DNA from: Ciona intestinalis
Lineage: Eukaryota > Chordata > Ascidiacea > Phlebobranchia > Cionidae
Direction of reading: 5' to 3'
DNA: 64,000 nt
Assembly (NCBI RefSeq): GCF_000224145.3
Contig: NC_020177.2
Coordinates: forward strand, 2,173,746 to 2,237,745
This document shows, piece by piece, positions 33,201 through 44,672 of the stretch; position 1 is the stretch's first letter; each line of letters starts with the position of its first letter. The notes under the pieces were generated by a model. It did no database searches. It was not told the DNA's origin and saw only the letters and a list, made by a program, of their open reading frames with translations. The position numbers and the translations under genes were made by a program.

Positions 33201-36200
33201 AGTATGTTTACATTTTTTGTGTAAAGTGTTGTGTATATGTTACCTTCACATAACATTCTTTTCCAGTGACTCTAGTCATTCGTTTGTTTAGTTTATGCTA
33301 ATAAAAACTTCACACTGTACTTGATGTAGGTTTATGCCTTATCCTCTAACAAAGAATAAAATGATTGCATTTAATTAATGTATAGTAGGACGGGGGGAGA
33401 TGGAACAATTATTTTTTTTTTTCTCGTCCCGATCCGTATCGTTGATCAGTTGTTCTTGTTATTTATAGTAGAGTGGGAAAAGATGGGACACCTCTTCATT
33501 CTATTTTCTCGTCACCTTTGGTAGTAAACAAAGAACATTTAAAGAATCATAAAACTGTATCCAAAGACTCCCATAGACTGTTGTTAATTCTTTAAAACAC
33601 GATTAAGATATATGTTTTTATGAGTTAATCCGATTTCCAGCATGATAAATATGAAGATGCCTGATGAAGAAGTTGTGCATCAGGAGGATGGGAGAGTGAG
33701 GAGAAGAGATGTCTTCCATGATAATGATGGGGAGGGAAGAGAGGACAGTGGGATCGACGACTCAGATGATGAAGATTCAGATGAAAGTGATGACGAGTTT
33801 TATCCTCAAGATGAAGCTCAAGACGCAGGTGTTTTATTTTTCACATTTCTTCTAATTACATTTTATTCTGTTTTACTGTTTACTAAATGTACTTTATTGG
33901 GTGTTGATAGCTCCTTTTTAAAAATGTATTATAATAGTTGTCGTTCTTTTTGTGATTCTTCTCACCCTATATTCATAAGCAGTTTACCAAATCTTTATCA
34001 GCTCATGCTAGATTTACTTTTTTAGAATACAAGTCATTTTATAATAAATTTCATATTTTTGCCACTGATGCTAGCATAATTGTTAAAGTGCTCTAGATTA
34101 CGTTGCTACCAAACCATTGTTGGTATGTACGTACTTAAACAAGACACATACATAGGTCTAATTGCTTTAACCCATTAGTCACTAATAGTAATATCTATTC
34201 CAGCACACAAAAAAAAAATTTTTTTTTTGTCCAGGGTTTAAATTAGTGACTTATTATTTAAATATTAACATGGTGATTTTTTTCAGAAAACCAAGATGAA
34301 GAAATTGATATGGAAACTGAACAAGTTGAACAGGTTATTTGAGACTTCATTCAATATTATCCAGTAAATACAAGTTTTATTCTATGTGGGTAAGATCCCG
34401 CAGCATGGCACACCATGGGTCCTAGGATTTAGGCCAGGATTGACCCATTACCCCAAATACAAGTTACCACCTGGAAGACTTCACAAAAATATATTTTTAT
34501 ACTGGAATACAAACTTCCTTCTTAGAACTGTTAGACAAACTGTATGACCCGCAGCTACAAAATGGTTGCTCTTATAAAGTTGTACAATTATTATACAAAG
34601 TAACATTAAAACCCTGTTATCTACTTTTTGCCCTTCACCAAACAAATTAGGTCCTTGATCAGCAAAAAATTTGATTGGATACAGGCTTACAGCTATAAGT
34701 TAAGGGTTGAACTGGTATATTGGGCTTTTGTTTCAGCTTAATTTAAACCCACAATGTCAAAGACAGAAATTCAAACCTTTAAATTAAAAATGGAAATTTA
34801 AAGTATAGTAGGATGGGGGAAGATGGGACATCTATTCATTCCATTTTCTCGTCCTGTTTGGTAGTAAACAAAGAACATTAAACAACATATAAAACCGTAT
34901 CCTAACGACTTCCATAGACCGATGTTAATCGTTTAAAAAGCGATCCGAATATTTGGATATTATGTGCTAAAGGTGTCCCGTCTTACCCCACAGTACTATA
35001 TAAATATTAAAGATAAAAAGTGCAAAATTCTTACACAAATTACACCACCAAGAACTCCAAATTTTCTTACATTTTACTTCATTACATTTTTTTGATTTTT
35101 TATCTTTAAATTTATGACACACTCATGATCCCTGGATGGGGGTAACGATACAAATAATGATAAACATGGCTGTTTCAGGAAGATGAGGATTCAGATGAAG
35201 ATAAAGTTGAAGGATCTGGGTTAAATTGGAAAATTGATTTGAGAGAAAAAGCTGCGAAAGCTTTCATTGAAGTAAGATGGGTGGTTTGAATACTGTATAT
35301 TTCACATGCCCACTGTCAATTTATAATATGGGTATCTTTTATATAAAAGACATAAACATAAGAAAACATACTTTATACACAATAATGGTGTAATTTTACT
35401 ATTTTCTTATGTTTACAGTGCAGAGTCCAGTTATACCATGGGTATCTTTTATATAGGAGACATAACCATAACAAAATTACTTTATACACATATCAAAAAA
35501 GGGTGTAATAGTAATCTTTCTCATGGTTAATGTGCAGAGTCCAGTTATAACATTGGTGTCTTTTATAAGGAGGACAAAATCATAACAAAATTTATATTAT
35601 ACACAAGACAAAAGAAGTATTAGTCCTTTTTTCCTATGTTTACTGTCCAGAGTCCAGTGATAACATGGGTGTCTTCTTTTAGACAATCCACACAAAAACC
35701 CTATGCTTAATGTCAAGGTATTACATTGTTGGCTTGTTATAAAATAGACTAATTGTATATTCATACACCTCATGCTCACTGTAACTGTATTTATACCATA
35801 GTAGTCATTTATGCATGAGTGCATGACACAGACATGATACATGCACCTTATGCTCGCTGTTGGTTTACAACGAATTTGTGTTTTAACTATTTTTACTGTT
35901 GATTTAAAAAAATAATTGCCACATAATGTTTTTCAAAATAAATTTGCCAAAAGAACTGTAATAGATGTCTATCTAATATCTGTGCCTGCAACAGGTTGTA
36001 TATATATATATTTTTTTGTTTATCAGAGGCAAAGTTCTTCCGTGAATCTCCAACGCCTTGTGTATGGAGCAGTGCAAGAGGTGGAGGAGGAGGAGAGTGG
36101 GGAGGAGGGAGAGGAGAAGTTGAGAGGGGGGTTGTTCAAGGTCACTTCAAATGAAGATGAAACAGATAAAAAGTATGTTTTAAATGTAATTTTGTTTTTA

Positions 36201-39200
36201 GCATAATTTTTATCTTTTAGGTTGAACTTTAAAAATATTTTTTTAGGCGAAAACGAAACAATCGTGAATGCTCCCGTGATCTAAGCAAGATGATTCGTGA
36301 TTGGATAGATGATCATGAAGCTCGTGAATCAATCGCCGACTGTTTCGTCACAGGAAATTGGGGAGAAGAGGAAGATGCCAAGACTTTACTTGATCAGGTG
36401 AAGATAATGAACATTTTTCACAGAATTTGAATATTAGGGAACGAACTCAAAAGCTGATGTCCGCGCGTCTCCTTTTTTTCGATGCTCTTATGCTGTTGCT
36501 AAAATGTTGCACGCGAGTATTTAAAATAAAAAAAAGTGAAGCTACTAAAAGATAACGAGACTAGTCACCATGGTTTTCTCTTTAATTATAATTCGTCGTT
36601 GTGAATTTGCTTTCTTGCAAGTAAAGAGTCGCAAAGTCTGCGAATTTGCCCGTTTTGAATTACAGCTGGTGTCGAATTACGTGAGCGCCCATTGTTTTAG
36701 TATCTGATTTTAAATAAAAAGTCAAATATTTTTGGACTTTTTATATAGTAAAAACTGTGCAACAATTATAAATAACTTTTAATTAAATATTTTGAATTTT
36801 ACATTCTTTTATGAATAGGAGTATACAGTTTTCACAGAATGTGAATATATCATAAACTAACTTCCCTCTTATTCAAACAGGATGATGAAATATACGGAGA
36901 TTTTGAAGATTTGGAAACTGGGGATGTTGTCAAGGGCAACGATGCAAAAACGACCAATCAGAATGAAGACGAAAAAGAAGATGAAATTTTTGACGCACAT
37001 GAGGTCTTTGTTTGTTTAAATTTTGATTCTGTTTTTAAATAAATTATTGGAGATTTGGACCATTTATAGTTGATGGTCCGGCCCCGTGGCTCAGTGGTTT
37101 AGGCGCCTGCATCGAAACCAAAGTGTTCCCGTTTCATGCTTGACGGCGATACTAATACTGATTGGTGGCCCCCTTTTGCATGCAAGAATTAAATGGGCTT
37201 CCCAGGTGTTGGGGTAATGGGCCAAATCTGACCTAAATTCTAGGTCAAGGACCTCACCCACAAAATAATAGAAAATAGTATAAAATTTAAGCTGACAATA
37301 ATCCAATAATTTTAAGTTATTAAAATAAAAGGGTTACTAGCAGTGAAGTAGAGGGGTTACTAGTGAAGTAGAGGCTAATGGGTTAGGGTCAAACTGTTGG
37401 CTGATGTTATGAATCATTGGTTTTTTTTTGTCTTTTTTTTTATACATGGAATTAATTTATTATTATAACTCGGATTTCTATCACCTAATTGTAAAAATGA
37501 CCCACATCACACACAAAACAAATTTTAAAAAATTGTGTCAAAAATTTCAAATCAATATTTCCTACAAAATTTGGTCTGTGATAAAAAACATTTTCACTTT
37601 TTCTGTCATTTTTATCGTTTCTTCTCCACAGTCGAAGAAAGATCGTGAATCCAGGATGCGAGAGAAGAGGATGGAGCGGAAACGGAAGCTCAAAGAGGCG
37701 TTTGATCGAAATTATGACGTAGATAAGACAGGAGGTGCTTCTGGTGGGGTGAGTCGTAAAGTTTCTTATTTTTTTGGCTACATTGTTGTTTATAAGTGCT
37801 ATAATCCGGTTTTTAAGTACTATACTTCTACCACTAGTTTTGAAAACATCGTATTATAGCAAAAATTACTTCTTATCTCATATTCCTAAAAATCTAAAAA
37901 AAGTCAGCAAATTTTCAACAATGCTTTTTATACAAATACTACGAAATATTTTTTTGTAATGGAAACTGTTTAGAATTTTTCCAGTTTAAAAATAACTAGA
38001 CAATTTGTTGTTAGGGTGAGAGCACTTTGTTCGACGACGTCAAGCGCGAGTTGAATGAACAAGCTCGACTAAATAGAGAGGAATTTGAAAACATGGATGA
38101 CACGACTAGGGTTCAATATGAAGGGTTTAGGTACGTATATATACAATATGATATAAATAAATGAATGAGGCTGATTAATCCTCAAATGGTGGTAGGGATG
38201 CACATTACAGAATTTCGAATCCATGAGATTCGAATCCTTTTGTATTCGAATCTAATTACGGGATTCGGTATTCTGTTTAATGACGTCATTACACATCATC
38301 TCATATACTATATTAACAATTTTTGAAAGTTATTAATTTTGAAAAAAAATATTTTTGTGTTTGTGGAACTTTCGAGAGTAAACGTTTCGTAACGTCTTTT
38401 CATAGCCTGCTATACGTTTCATGACGCAAAAACTACCCAATAATACAATATTTGATCATTTTACCACTCAAGATCCAACAAGGCTATTATGAAAGGGTCA
38501 ATAAACTGACTTTTGTGGGTAAAATTTTTTTTTCCTATAAATATAAAAAGATTCGAAATTCTAGATTCAGAATTCTAGATTCGAATTAAAGTATTCTAGG
38601 ATATCCTAGAATACCTAATTATTCTGTAATGTGCATCCCTAAATGGTGGTAATGGCAGTTATTATTATTGCATATCTAACTCATGGGTTGTCTTGTTTAT
38701 GTTGCTAAAAATTTGAACAACCCATTAATGACTGTTAATATTTAATATTTTATAAGATGTTTATTATTTACTTCTATAAGGTTTTTATGTTTATCATGAC
38801 CTCTATGTTAACAATAGCATTACTTTTTATTCTCATCTGCCAAGGCAACCAAAGTTATAGTTATATACACCTCTTGGAGTTACCATGTATGTACCTTTGA
38901 GGGCTATTGTTTTTTTCTTGTATGGTTGTAGACTTGTGCAGTCATTAGTGACCACTGGGTTGGAACAATTGTCGTTAAATATATTCCCAAAGGACACATA
39001 CGCCCATATTTTTGGTCGCATCAAATATTAAACACTGTATTTCTTAGTTACCAAGTGACCTATGTAACCACTGTGCCACAGTGGTCAACTGGAACATTTT
39101 TTTTTCAAATATATGATATTGATGACAGTATACTCATGTTTATGTGTTATGGGCAGACTTTTTCTTGGGAACTTGTTTTTTTTTTAATCTCAAAGGTAAG

Positions 39201-42200
39201 TCTTGCAAATTGCTTAAAGCTATATAAAATTGAATTCATTCGTCTTACTTAAAAACAATAATAGTGCTGTTTTAGAAACTACAAAGCTGTGTTACCTTTT
39301 TGTCCTTAACCAAAAAATATGTTTAACGCACAATATTCCCACAGACCTGGTATGTACGTTCGTCTTGAACTGAGGGGAATTCCCGCTGAGATGATCCAAC
39401 AGTTTGACCCCCATTACCCCCTGATAGTGGGTGGGGTGTCGTCAACTGAGGAAAACATGGGGTTTCTACGTACAAGGGTGAAAAGACACAGATGGTACAA
39501 GAGGATACTTAAAGTAAGCTGTGTGTGTTACTTCATTTATTGTAATTAATTAATTTTCATATATTTTTTAGTTTTTATATGTTTGAGATAAGTTTAATTT
39601 TATTTTTAAATCTTTTTAAAAGTTTATCTCTAGATTTTAAACAAATATTAGTGTTTAATGTGTTTTTATTCCCTCTAAATTTTTGTACTCCTGTTATCTT
39701 GAATGTCTTAGTTTTTTAGTGTTGTGTGTGTATTTTTCAGTAAATTAAAATTTCCACACCCTCAAGTTTATAACTGGTAACCCACAAGCAGACACAAGGT
39801 GTATGAAGCCACAGCATAATATGCATTTTGATTCCCATGTTATTATAACTCAGTTATCATCATTTTTAAGTGACAGTTTAAGTCTGGTGGCGTCAGGTAA
39901 AAAATATAATTATAAGTTTTGGTGACAATAAGTTATGATCATTATTAAGTGGCCTGTCCGGCATAGTGGTTTGGGCGCTTGCCTCTTACCCAGAGGTAAT
40001 GGGTTCAAGGCTCGTCGCTGCCACCATTGTGGGTGTATGTGTCCTTGGGCGAGACACCTAACGGCAATTTCTCCAACCCAGTGGTCACTAATGGGTTGTC
40101 CAAATTATTAACCATACAAAAAATAACCCACAAAGTAACATTCATGGTAACTCGTAAGCTGACAAGGTGTATGAAACAGAACACCTGTGTTAAAACAACT
40201 GTCGTTTTCCGGCCAGGCGAGGATAAGGTAAGTTACATTCATTTATTCAATTATTTATTTTCATACTACCTTCAGACCAGAGATCCTCTCATAGTTTCAA
40301 TTGGTTGGCGTCGTTACCAGACACTCCCTATGTATTATATGGAAGATCACAACTTAAGGCAACGTATGTTAAAATACACACCTGAACATATGCATTGTTG
40401 GGCTTTGTTCTATGGACCTATTACACCACAGGTATAATGCCTAAACATTATTACAGCAATTTTTTTCATGCTAGTTATTAAGTTAACGGTGTACATAAAT
40501 TGTTACTTCATTCTAACTGTTGGGATTTTAATTTAGTTTGGATATATAAGAATTTATTTGGAATAAGTTATTCGTAATTTTTATTATACGAAAGTTACAT
40601 AATCATACAAACTGTTGATACAAAGCATAATGTAAATATAAAATCGGAATCAGCCAAGTTTTTTATCATACTTCAGGTCAGCTTATTCATTTTAATTAGA
40701 TTGATCAAATAATATATCAAACTTTACCATTACTCTACTTTAATCTAAAAAAAGACTAATAACTGATTGCTTCTTTAGTCTTATGCCTATCAAAGTAAAT
40801 AGACTTACAACAAGTAAGGACAGCCATTGTTTAAAAACAATGGTCAATGGACGCCATCTTGTTTCCCACATAAGACGTGCGCAATGCCGGTGCAAAATAT
40901 GTTAAATACATATATATAATTGTGTAACATAAATAACCCAAACATTGCCCAAAAATGAGCAAATATGTCGGTTTACGCTTGTGAAGTGCAACGATGGTAG
41001 GCAGGAAAAAATGTAGGAAACAAGATGGAGGCCTTGTCCTTACTGGCTGATATCTATGTTCTTTGGTGCCTTTACTAACCCCACACTCTTACATCCCAGC
41101 TAAGTACTTTAATCCAACCCCCAGGGCACAGGTTTTCTTGCTGTGCAGTCCATCAGTGGTGCGACTCCTGATTTCCGTATATCTGCTACTGGGACTGTAC
41201 TGGAGTCGGACTGTAGCACTCAGCTTGTTAAGAAACTTAAACTGGTTGGTTATCCGTACAAAATCTACAAGAACACTTGTTTTATTAAGGTGAGTCCATT
41301 GAATGTATCTATGATTGTAACATACTTAGCACCCTGGGTGTTGGGGTAATGGGCCAATCCTGGCCTAAATCCTAGGACCCATGGCAGACCACGCTGTGGG
41401 ACCTCACCCACATAGAATATAACAAAATAAAACATACTTTATCCTCGCGTCTCCCCAAAACGAAGAAACATACGCCCACAATGGTAGCAACGAAGAGCCT
41501 TGAACCCACTACCTCTGGGTTAGAGGCGGGCGCTAACCAACTGTGCTACGGTTCCGGACAATTACTGTATTGAAGATAATATGTAAAAAAATGAAAGACT
41601 AAAAATAAGGAATTGGAGGTTGCTGCTTTAAAAAGCCTTTAAAAAAACAAAATTACTTTTTTTATTACTATTATTAAAACAAAAGTGTCCATGAACACAA
41701 AAACATTTTGTGTCTATTATTTAGTTATCCGATTTTTACTATGTATAATATGTTCTTTAAATCAAGACAGACCTGTTTTTATCTTTAAACTGATTTTTAT
41801 GAAACAAAAGAAAAAATCATTGTGTTTGTAAATTTCAAATTGCTGCTATAAAATTCCTTAATAACCAAAAAATTATTTTCTAAAATCATTTTTTTTTTAA
41901 TTAAAAAAAAATTATTATTGAGCCCAGCTTTTTATCAACTTTTAGGGAATGTTCAACAGCCCACTGGAAGTAGCAAAGTTTGAAGGTGCTTCTATTCGTT
42001 CAGTGAGTGGTATACGTGGGCATGTGAAGAAAGCTGTCACTAATGGTGGTAAAGAGCAAGGACCTCCCGGTGCGTTCCGTGCAATGTTCGAGGACAAACT
42101 TCTAATGAGCGATGTCGTATTCTGTAGGACCTGGTATCCAGTCCAAGTGAGTGTTTTTTTGCATCGTAACTAAACAAAACTAGTGCTTATCTAATCACCC

Positions 42201-44640
42201 AATAAAAAACATACTTGGTAACTCAAAAGCTGGCACAAGGTGTATGAAACAAAACACCCGTATTATAATGACGGTTGTTTTCCGGCCATGCTAGGATAAA
42301 GCAAGTTATATCCATTCATCTTGGGCAAGACGTTTAATGCATTTGCTTTTTGACACTTCTTTTTTTAGCCACGATTTTTGACACTTTTCTTTTTTTAGCC
42401 ACGATTTTTGACACTTTTCTCATTTTAGCCACGTTTTTGACACTTTTCTTATTTTACCCGTAACAGGTTATAACGGCTGACATTTTGCTAATTTGCTAAT
42501 GTTTTTTCATGCACATGGTGTATTCAAATACCTCATGCACACAGTCGAGTTTCAATATAGCGTTCCATTTTACACATCATGTACCTCATGCTCACTGCCA
42601 AACTATAGTGTGTATTTTGACAACTGACACATATTGCAATTATACACTTTTAACATTCACTGTCCATTTATAAAATTGTTGTCCTCTAATACCCTTTTTG
42701 CATGGTCACTTTTATGCGCGGAAGTACTCGCATATTTACTCGCAAAAATAAAGTTAACACGCATAACGTCATAAGCATGTCATCTAGTGTAGATGGTTGG
42801 TTGTTACTCGCATTATGCGAGTAATGAAAAGTATGGTGGAAAGACAGTTTTATTTTTAAGAGCCTAATCTTTTTCGGGTATTATTTTAATAGTTTTTAGT
42901 TGGTAATAGCACCATAAAGTACCAGAACTTATTTTATAAAGTAGATTTATCAAAATAAGCTAACTCAATGTTGATACGCGCATAAACAAATGACCATGCA
43001 AAATAAAGCGGTTAGCGAGTTATCATATGACGAGTTAATGCGGAACGTTATTCGCATCAACTTTTTACCATGCAGAAAGGATATAATACACCAGACACAC
43101 ATGTTTTTTTTTAAACCTTCCACAAAACAATACACACCCTTTTGCAAAACATGATAATCCATAACTAGAGCATTTACATTTGCTACCAGCACCCATATAA
43201 TACCCCCCACCCCCCTCCCAGGTTCCCAAGATGTACATTGTTGTTTCTAACTTAATGATAAACAAGAAAGATTCGTGGCAAGCAATGAAAACTGTTGGCC
43301 AACTTCGTTTTGAACAAAATCTTAAAGTACCAGTTAATGAAGACTCCTTGTACAAGGTAAGTGCTCTATTATTTAAAAAAAGTCTTTTCTTTTTTTTCTT
43401 TAATTAAACTGAAACCATATTTTTTAATACTTTTTTTCACTAAATTTTTTACTAATTGTTTTTTTTAGGTAAAAATGTGTTTTTTTTGCATTAATGTCAT
43501 TATATTTTTAAATTACAAACCTGTTGTCGTTTTCATTAACCAACGTCCAACAGCAGCATAACGTCTAACGTGAACAGATTTCAGGGACTGTAATGTTCTG
43601 TTGAAATATTCATGAAAACTTAGTATGCTGTCAAGTTTTCCATAATAAACAACTGTACATTTGTGACCACTAACTTAAAATTGAACCCAGACCAGACAAA
43701 GTCCTAGTTCTCATGGTGTGCTTCTACCCTTCCATGTAGAATGCATATTGTGCTCTCTGTCAAGTAATACTTAACACGGCTAACTAGGTGCACAAGCGCA
43801 TAGTACTTTATTACTTGACATTTTTAATCCAAATTATAACCCAAAAAAATAACATTTCTTTCTTTTTTAGCCAATTGTTCGACCTGAAGGCCGACAGTTC
43901 TCTAGTTTGGTGATTCCCCGCGCACTGCAGAAAGAACTTCCATTTAAATCGAAACCGAAATATTTACGAGGGAAAAATCAAACAAAACATGATAAACTAA
44001 TGAAGAAGGCAGTTGTTAGAGAACCAAAAGATAGACAGGTAACTTTTTTCAAACTCTATCATCTTATTTTTTTGCAAAATGATTAACCTAAAAAAAAACT
44101 ATTCCATTGGTTAATTTTATTATTAGTGAAAAATTTTGTTAATAATTTAAAAAATACTTAATTGCAACAGTTTTCTTTATAGAATGGTGACACTCTATTA
44201 CTGCTTGGATATTTTTATTGCTTTAGTTAGTTTTCTTATACTGGTTACTAGATATGCAATTTTGTGGGTGATTACACAACCCATTAGTGACCCACTAATA
44301 GTGAGCACTGGGTTGGAGCAATTACTGGTAAAGTGTCTTGCCCTAGAACACACAGTGCTATTAAAAATACAGCCTATTTTACACCTATTTTATGAATTAG
44401 AAACCTTACTGTTAATTCTCAATATTTCAGATTGCTGCATTAATGAATGCTTTACGCACCATGGATAAAAACAAGAAACAAACTAAGAAATTGGAGCGAA
44501 AAAAGCAAATGGCTGAGCACAAGAAATTATTAGAAAAGCAAGTGGTTAAAGATCAATGGAGACACAAGGAAGCAAAGAAGAAAATTTATAAAGCTCTTGC
44601 TAAATCTGAGAAGAAAAAATCAAAAGTTTCTGAAGAATGA
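27205..44640 (+). CDS. BMS1: BMS1 ribosome biogenesis GTPase (25 exons, complete)
   Basis: Exons: 27205-27362, 27936-28104, 28333-28434, 28710-28778, 29513-29632, 30095-30237, 30988-31109, 31671-31755, 32269-32383, 32907-33046, 33641-33828, 34287-34333, 35179-35271, 36027-36172, 36247-36397, 36881-37003, 37632-37748, 38015-38130, 39345-39513, 40276-40431, 41125-41289, 41946-42146, 43222-43356, 43871-44038, 44431-44640. All introns are GT-AG, and the total of 3408 bases gives 1135 residues, somewhat shorter than human BMS1 (1282). The family mark [10 protein letters not shown] is near residue 35; the P-loop GPPKVGKT is at 83-90; [17 protein letters not shown] and LTHLDSFK follow in the G domain. 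A central acidic region (exons 11-16) replaces the longer vertebrate one. The C-terminal half has the Bms1/Tsr1 domain ([42 protein letters not shown]). BMS1 binds GTP, partners RCL1 and acts in the nucleolar U3 snoRNP processome for 40S assembly. The exact acceptor of exon 10 (32907 or 32913) is uncertain by two codons. Confidence 0.97.
27757..27905. mobile_element. GGGTGGGG-family MITE in BMS1 intron 1
   Basis: TAGTAGGTTGGGGTAAGATG at the left end and TCCTATCTTCTCCCACTCTA at the right; shares 'CATAGACCGTTGTTAA' and 'TGATCAGGATATTTGGAT'. It lacks the segment with AAACAAAGAAC. It ends 30 bases before the acceptor of exon 2. Confidence 0.85.
29163..29432 (-). mobile_element. SINE in BMS1 intron 4, minus orientation
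   Basis: It reads from the ATTC-type tail (GAATGAATGTAACTAACTTA, CCTCGCATGGCCGGAAAATG) through 'TACGAGTTACCA' and 'CAACCCATTGGTG' to the head GCCGTAGCACAGTTGGTTAC in inverse. Nearly full length. Confidence 0.85.
29740..30065 (+). mobile_element. SINE in BMS1 intron 5, plus orientation
   Basis: The head is damaged on its 5' side (CTAACCCAGAGGTAATGGGT), but the body is complete (GTGTCTTTGAGCAAGACACT, CCAACTCAGTGGTCACTAAT, CACGAGGTGTATAAAACAGT, CCTGGCCACGCGAG) and ends TTACATTCATATA, 30 bases before exon 6. Confidence 0.85.
30665..30925 (+). mobile_element. SINE in BMS1 intron 6, plus orientation
   Basis: Head GTATATGCGGCACAGTGGGT with GGTTTAAGGCTCGTCGCTGC, body GTGTCCTTGGGCAAGACACT, and tail TTGCATTCATTCATTC. 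The middle is shortened. Confidence 0.85.
31164..31480 (+). repeat. Small local tandem duplications in BMS1 intron 7
   Basis: A 38-base unit containing TTTAAATTGGGTCTTCACAA occurs twice in a row at about 31164-31242. Right after it, 'ACTATGGAATTTAGAG' occurs three times up to 31435, the last time with a repeated 'GGTATTTTTACT...GATAGTGGTTAAAAA' context. Confidence 0.75.
32095..32245. mobile_element. Relative of the inverted-repeat element at 225-430
   Basis: 'TTCTGCTACCAGGCATAATG' then 'CGACTTATCAGG' and 'GCAGATGAAACGCCAGAAAT' and 'ACCAGTTGACCCGTT' parallel the element near the window start. It lies in BMS1 intron 8, ending 25 bases before exon 9. Confidence 0.55.
33383..33625. mobile_element. 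Composite GGGTGGGG-family MITE in BMS1 intron 10
   Basis: A first left end (TAGTAGGACGGGGGGAGATG) at 33383 is followed at 33465 by a second left end (TAGTAGAGTGGGAAAAGATG). The second runs up to 'GATTAAGATATATGTTTTTA' and lacks its right terminal repeat. The junction 33423-33480 recurs inverted at 57050-57110. The acceptor of exon 11 lies 15 bases beyond. Confidence 0.8.
34380..34525 (-). mobile_element. SINE 3' part ('GGCCTAAATCC' type), minus orientation, BMS1 intron 12
   Basis: 'GGGTCCTAGGATTTAGGCCA' and 'TGACCCATTACCCCAAATAC' are the inverse of 41337-41400. Confidence 0.7.
34806..34999. mobile_element. GGGTGGGG-family MITE in BMS1 intron 12
   Basis: Left end TAGTAGGATGGGGGAAGATG; right end GTCCCGTCTTACCCCACAGT; internal marks GGTAGTAAACAAAGAACATT and ATCCGAATATTTGGATATTA. 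Complete copy of about 194 bases. Confidence 0.9.
35310..35690 (+). repeat. Tandem repeat of ~110-120 bp, three to four units, BMS1 intron 13
   Basis: Units share 'AGAGTCCAGTTATA', 'CATGGGTATCTTTTATATA', 'GACATAA.CATAA.AAAA' and 'CTTTATACACA'. Unit starts are near 35310, 35420, 35535 and 35645, the last one partial. The units are visibly diverged. Confidence 0.8.
37076..37285 (+). mobile_element. SINE, second head type, BMS1 intron 16
   Basis: Head GGTCCGGCCCCGTGGCTCAG with CTGCATCGAAACCAAAG, ending with the GTTGGGGTAATGGGCC/GGACCTCACCCACA 3' part. The usual GTGTCCTTGGGCAAG body is missing, so head and this tail type belong together. Confidence 0.8.
38193..38641. mobile_element. hAT-like non-autonomous element with exact 8-bp target duplication
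   Basis: Terminal inverted repeats are TAGGGATGCACATTACAGAA at the left and its exact inverse at the right end. The 8 bases AATGGTGG flank both sides (38185-38192 and 38642-38649). Internal subterminal repeats of the ATTCGAAT/AGAATTCTAGATT type are present at both ends. Length is 449 bases with no transposase. An 8-bp duplication with TAGGG ends is typical of hAT elements. It is inserted in a degenerate SINE in BMS1 intron 18. Confidence 0.9.
38690..39085 (-). mobile_element. Degenerate SINE in BMS1 intron 18, minus orientation
   Basis: Inverse tail and body marks: 'ACCTCTTGGAGTTACCATGT', 'GTCATTAGTGACCACTGGGT', 'AAAGGACACATACGCCCATA', 'ACCACTGTGCCACAGTGG'. The order suggests one or two overlapping old copies. 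Confidence 0.65.
39952..40255 (+). mobile_element. Near full-length SINE in BMS1 intron 19
   Basis: Head GTCCGGCATAGTGGTTTGGG, B-box-like GGGTTCAAGGCTCG, body GTGTCCTTGGGCGAGACACC, CCCAGTGGTCACTAATGGGT, ATTCATGGTAACTCGTAAGC, TTTTCCGGCCAGGCGAGGAT, tail TTACATTCATTTATTCA. It is a good reference copy of the family and ends 20 bases before exon 20. Confidence 0.9.
40815..41075 (+). mobile_element. Dispersed repeat, shared (inverted) with 11165-11570
   Basis: 'CAGCCATTGTTTAAAAACAA' starts a near-palindrome; then CAATGGACGCCATCTTGTTT, 'ATAAATAACCCAAACATTGC', and the end AGATGGAGGCC...ATCTATGTTCTTTGG. The outer parts (CAATGGACGCCATCTTGTTTCC and GGAAACAAGATGGAGGCCTTG) form imperfect terminal inverted repeats. 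Confidence 0.65.
41330..41570. mobile_element. Two SINE pieces in opposite orientation, BMS1 intron 21
   Basis: 41330-41430 is the plus-oriented 'GGTGTTGGGGTAATGGGCCA' 3' part; 41440-41570 is a minus-oriented tail-less head (ACATACGCCCACAATGGTAG, CTTGAACCCACTACCTCTGG, AACCAACTGTGCTACGGTTC). Confidence 0.75.
42196..42325 (+). mobile_element. SINE 3' half in BMS1 intron 22
   Basis: 'ACATACTTGGTAACTC', 'GCTGGCACAAGGTGTATGAA', 'TTTTCCGGCCATGCTAGGAT', end 'TATATCCATTCATC'. The head is missing. Confidence 0.8.
42350..42455 (+). repeat. ~32-bp tandem repeat, three to four units
   Basis: The unit TTTTTGACACTTTTCTTTTT plus TTAGCCACGA is repeated from 42350 to 42455 with small differences, in BMS1 intron 22. 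Confidence 0.9.
44238..44350 (-). mobile_element. SINE body fragment in BMS1 intron 24
   Basis: 'TTTTGTGGGTGATTA', 'ACAACCCATTAGTGACC', 'GTGAGCACTGGGTTGGAGCA', 'GTAAAGTGTCTTGCCC' are the inverse of the family body. Confidence 0.7.
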
Positions 44641-44666
44641 TAAAAAAAATATTTTGATTTTTTCGA

Positions 44667-44672
44667 AATAAA
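44667..44672 (+). terminator. Poly(A) signal AATAAA of BMS1
   Basis: AATAAA lies 27 bases after the BMS1 stop codon (44638-44640). The next gene starts about 640 bases further on the same strand, with no sign of a shared transcript. Confidence 0.65.
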
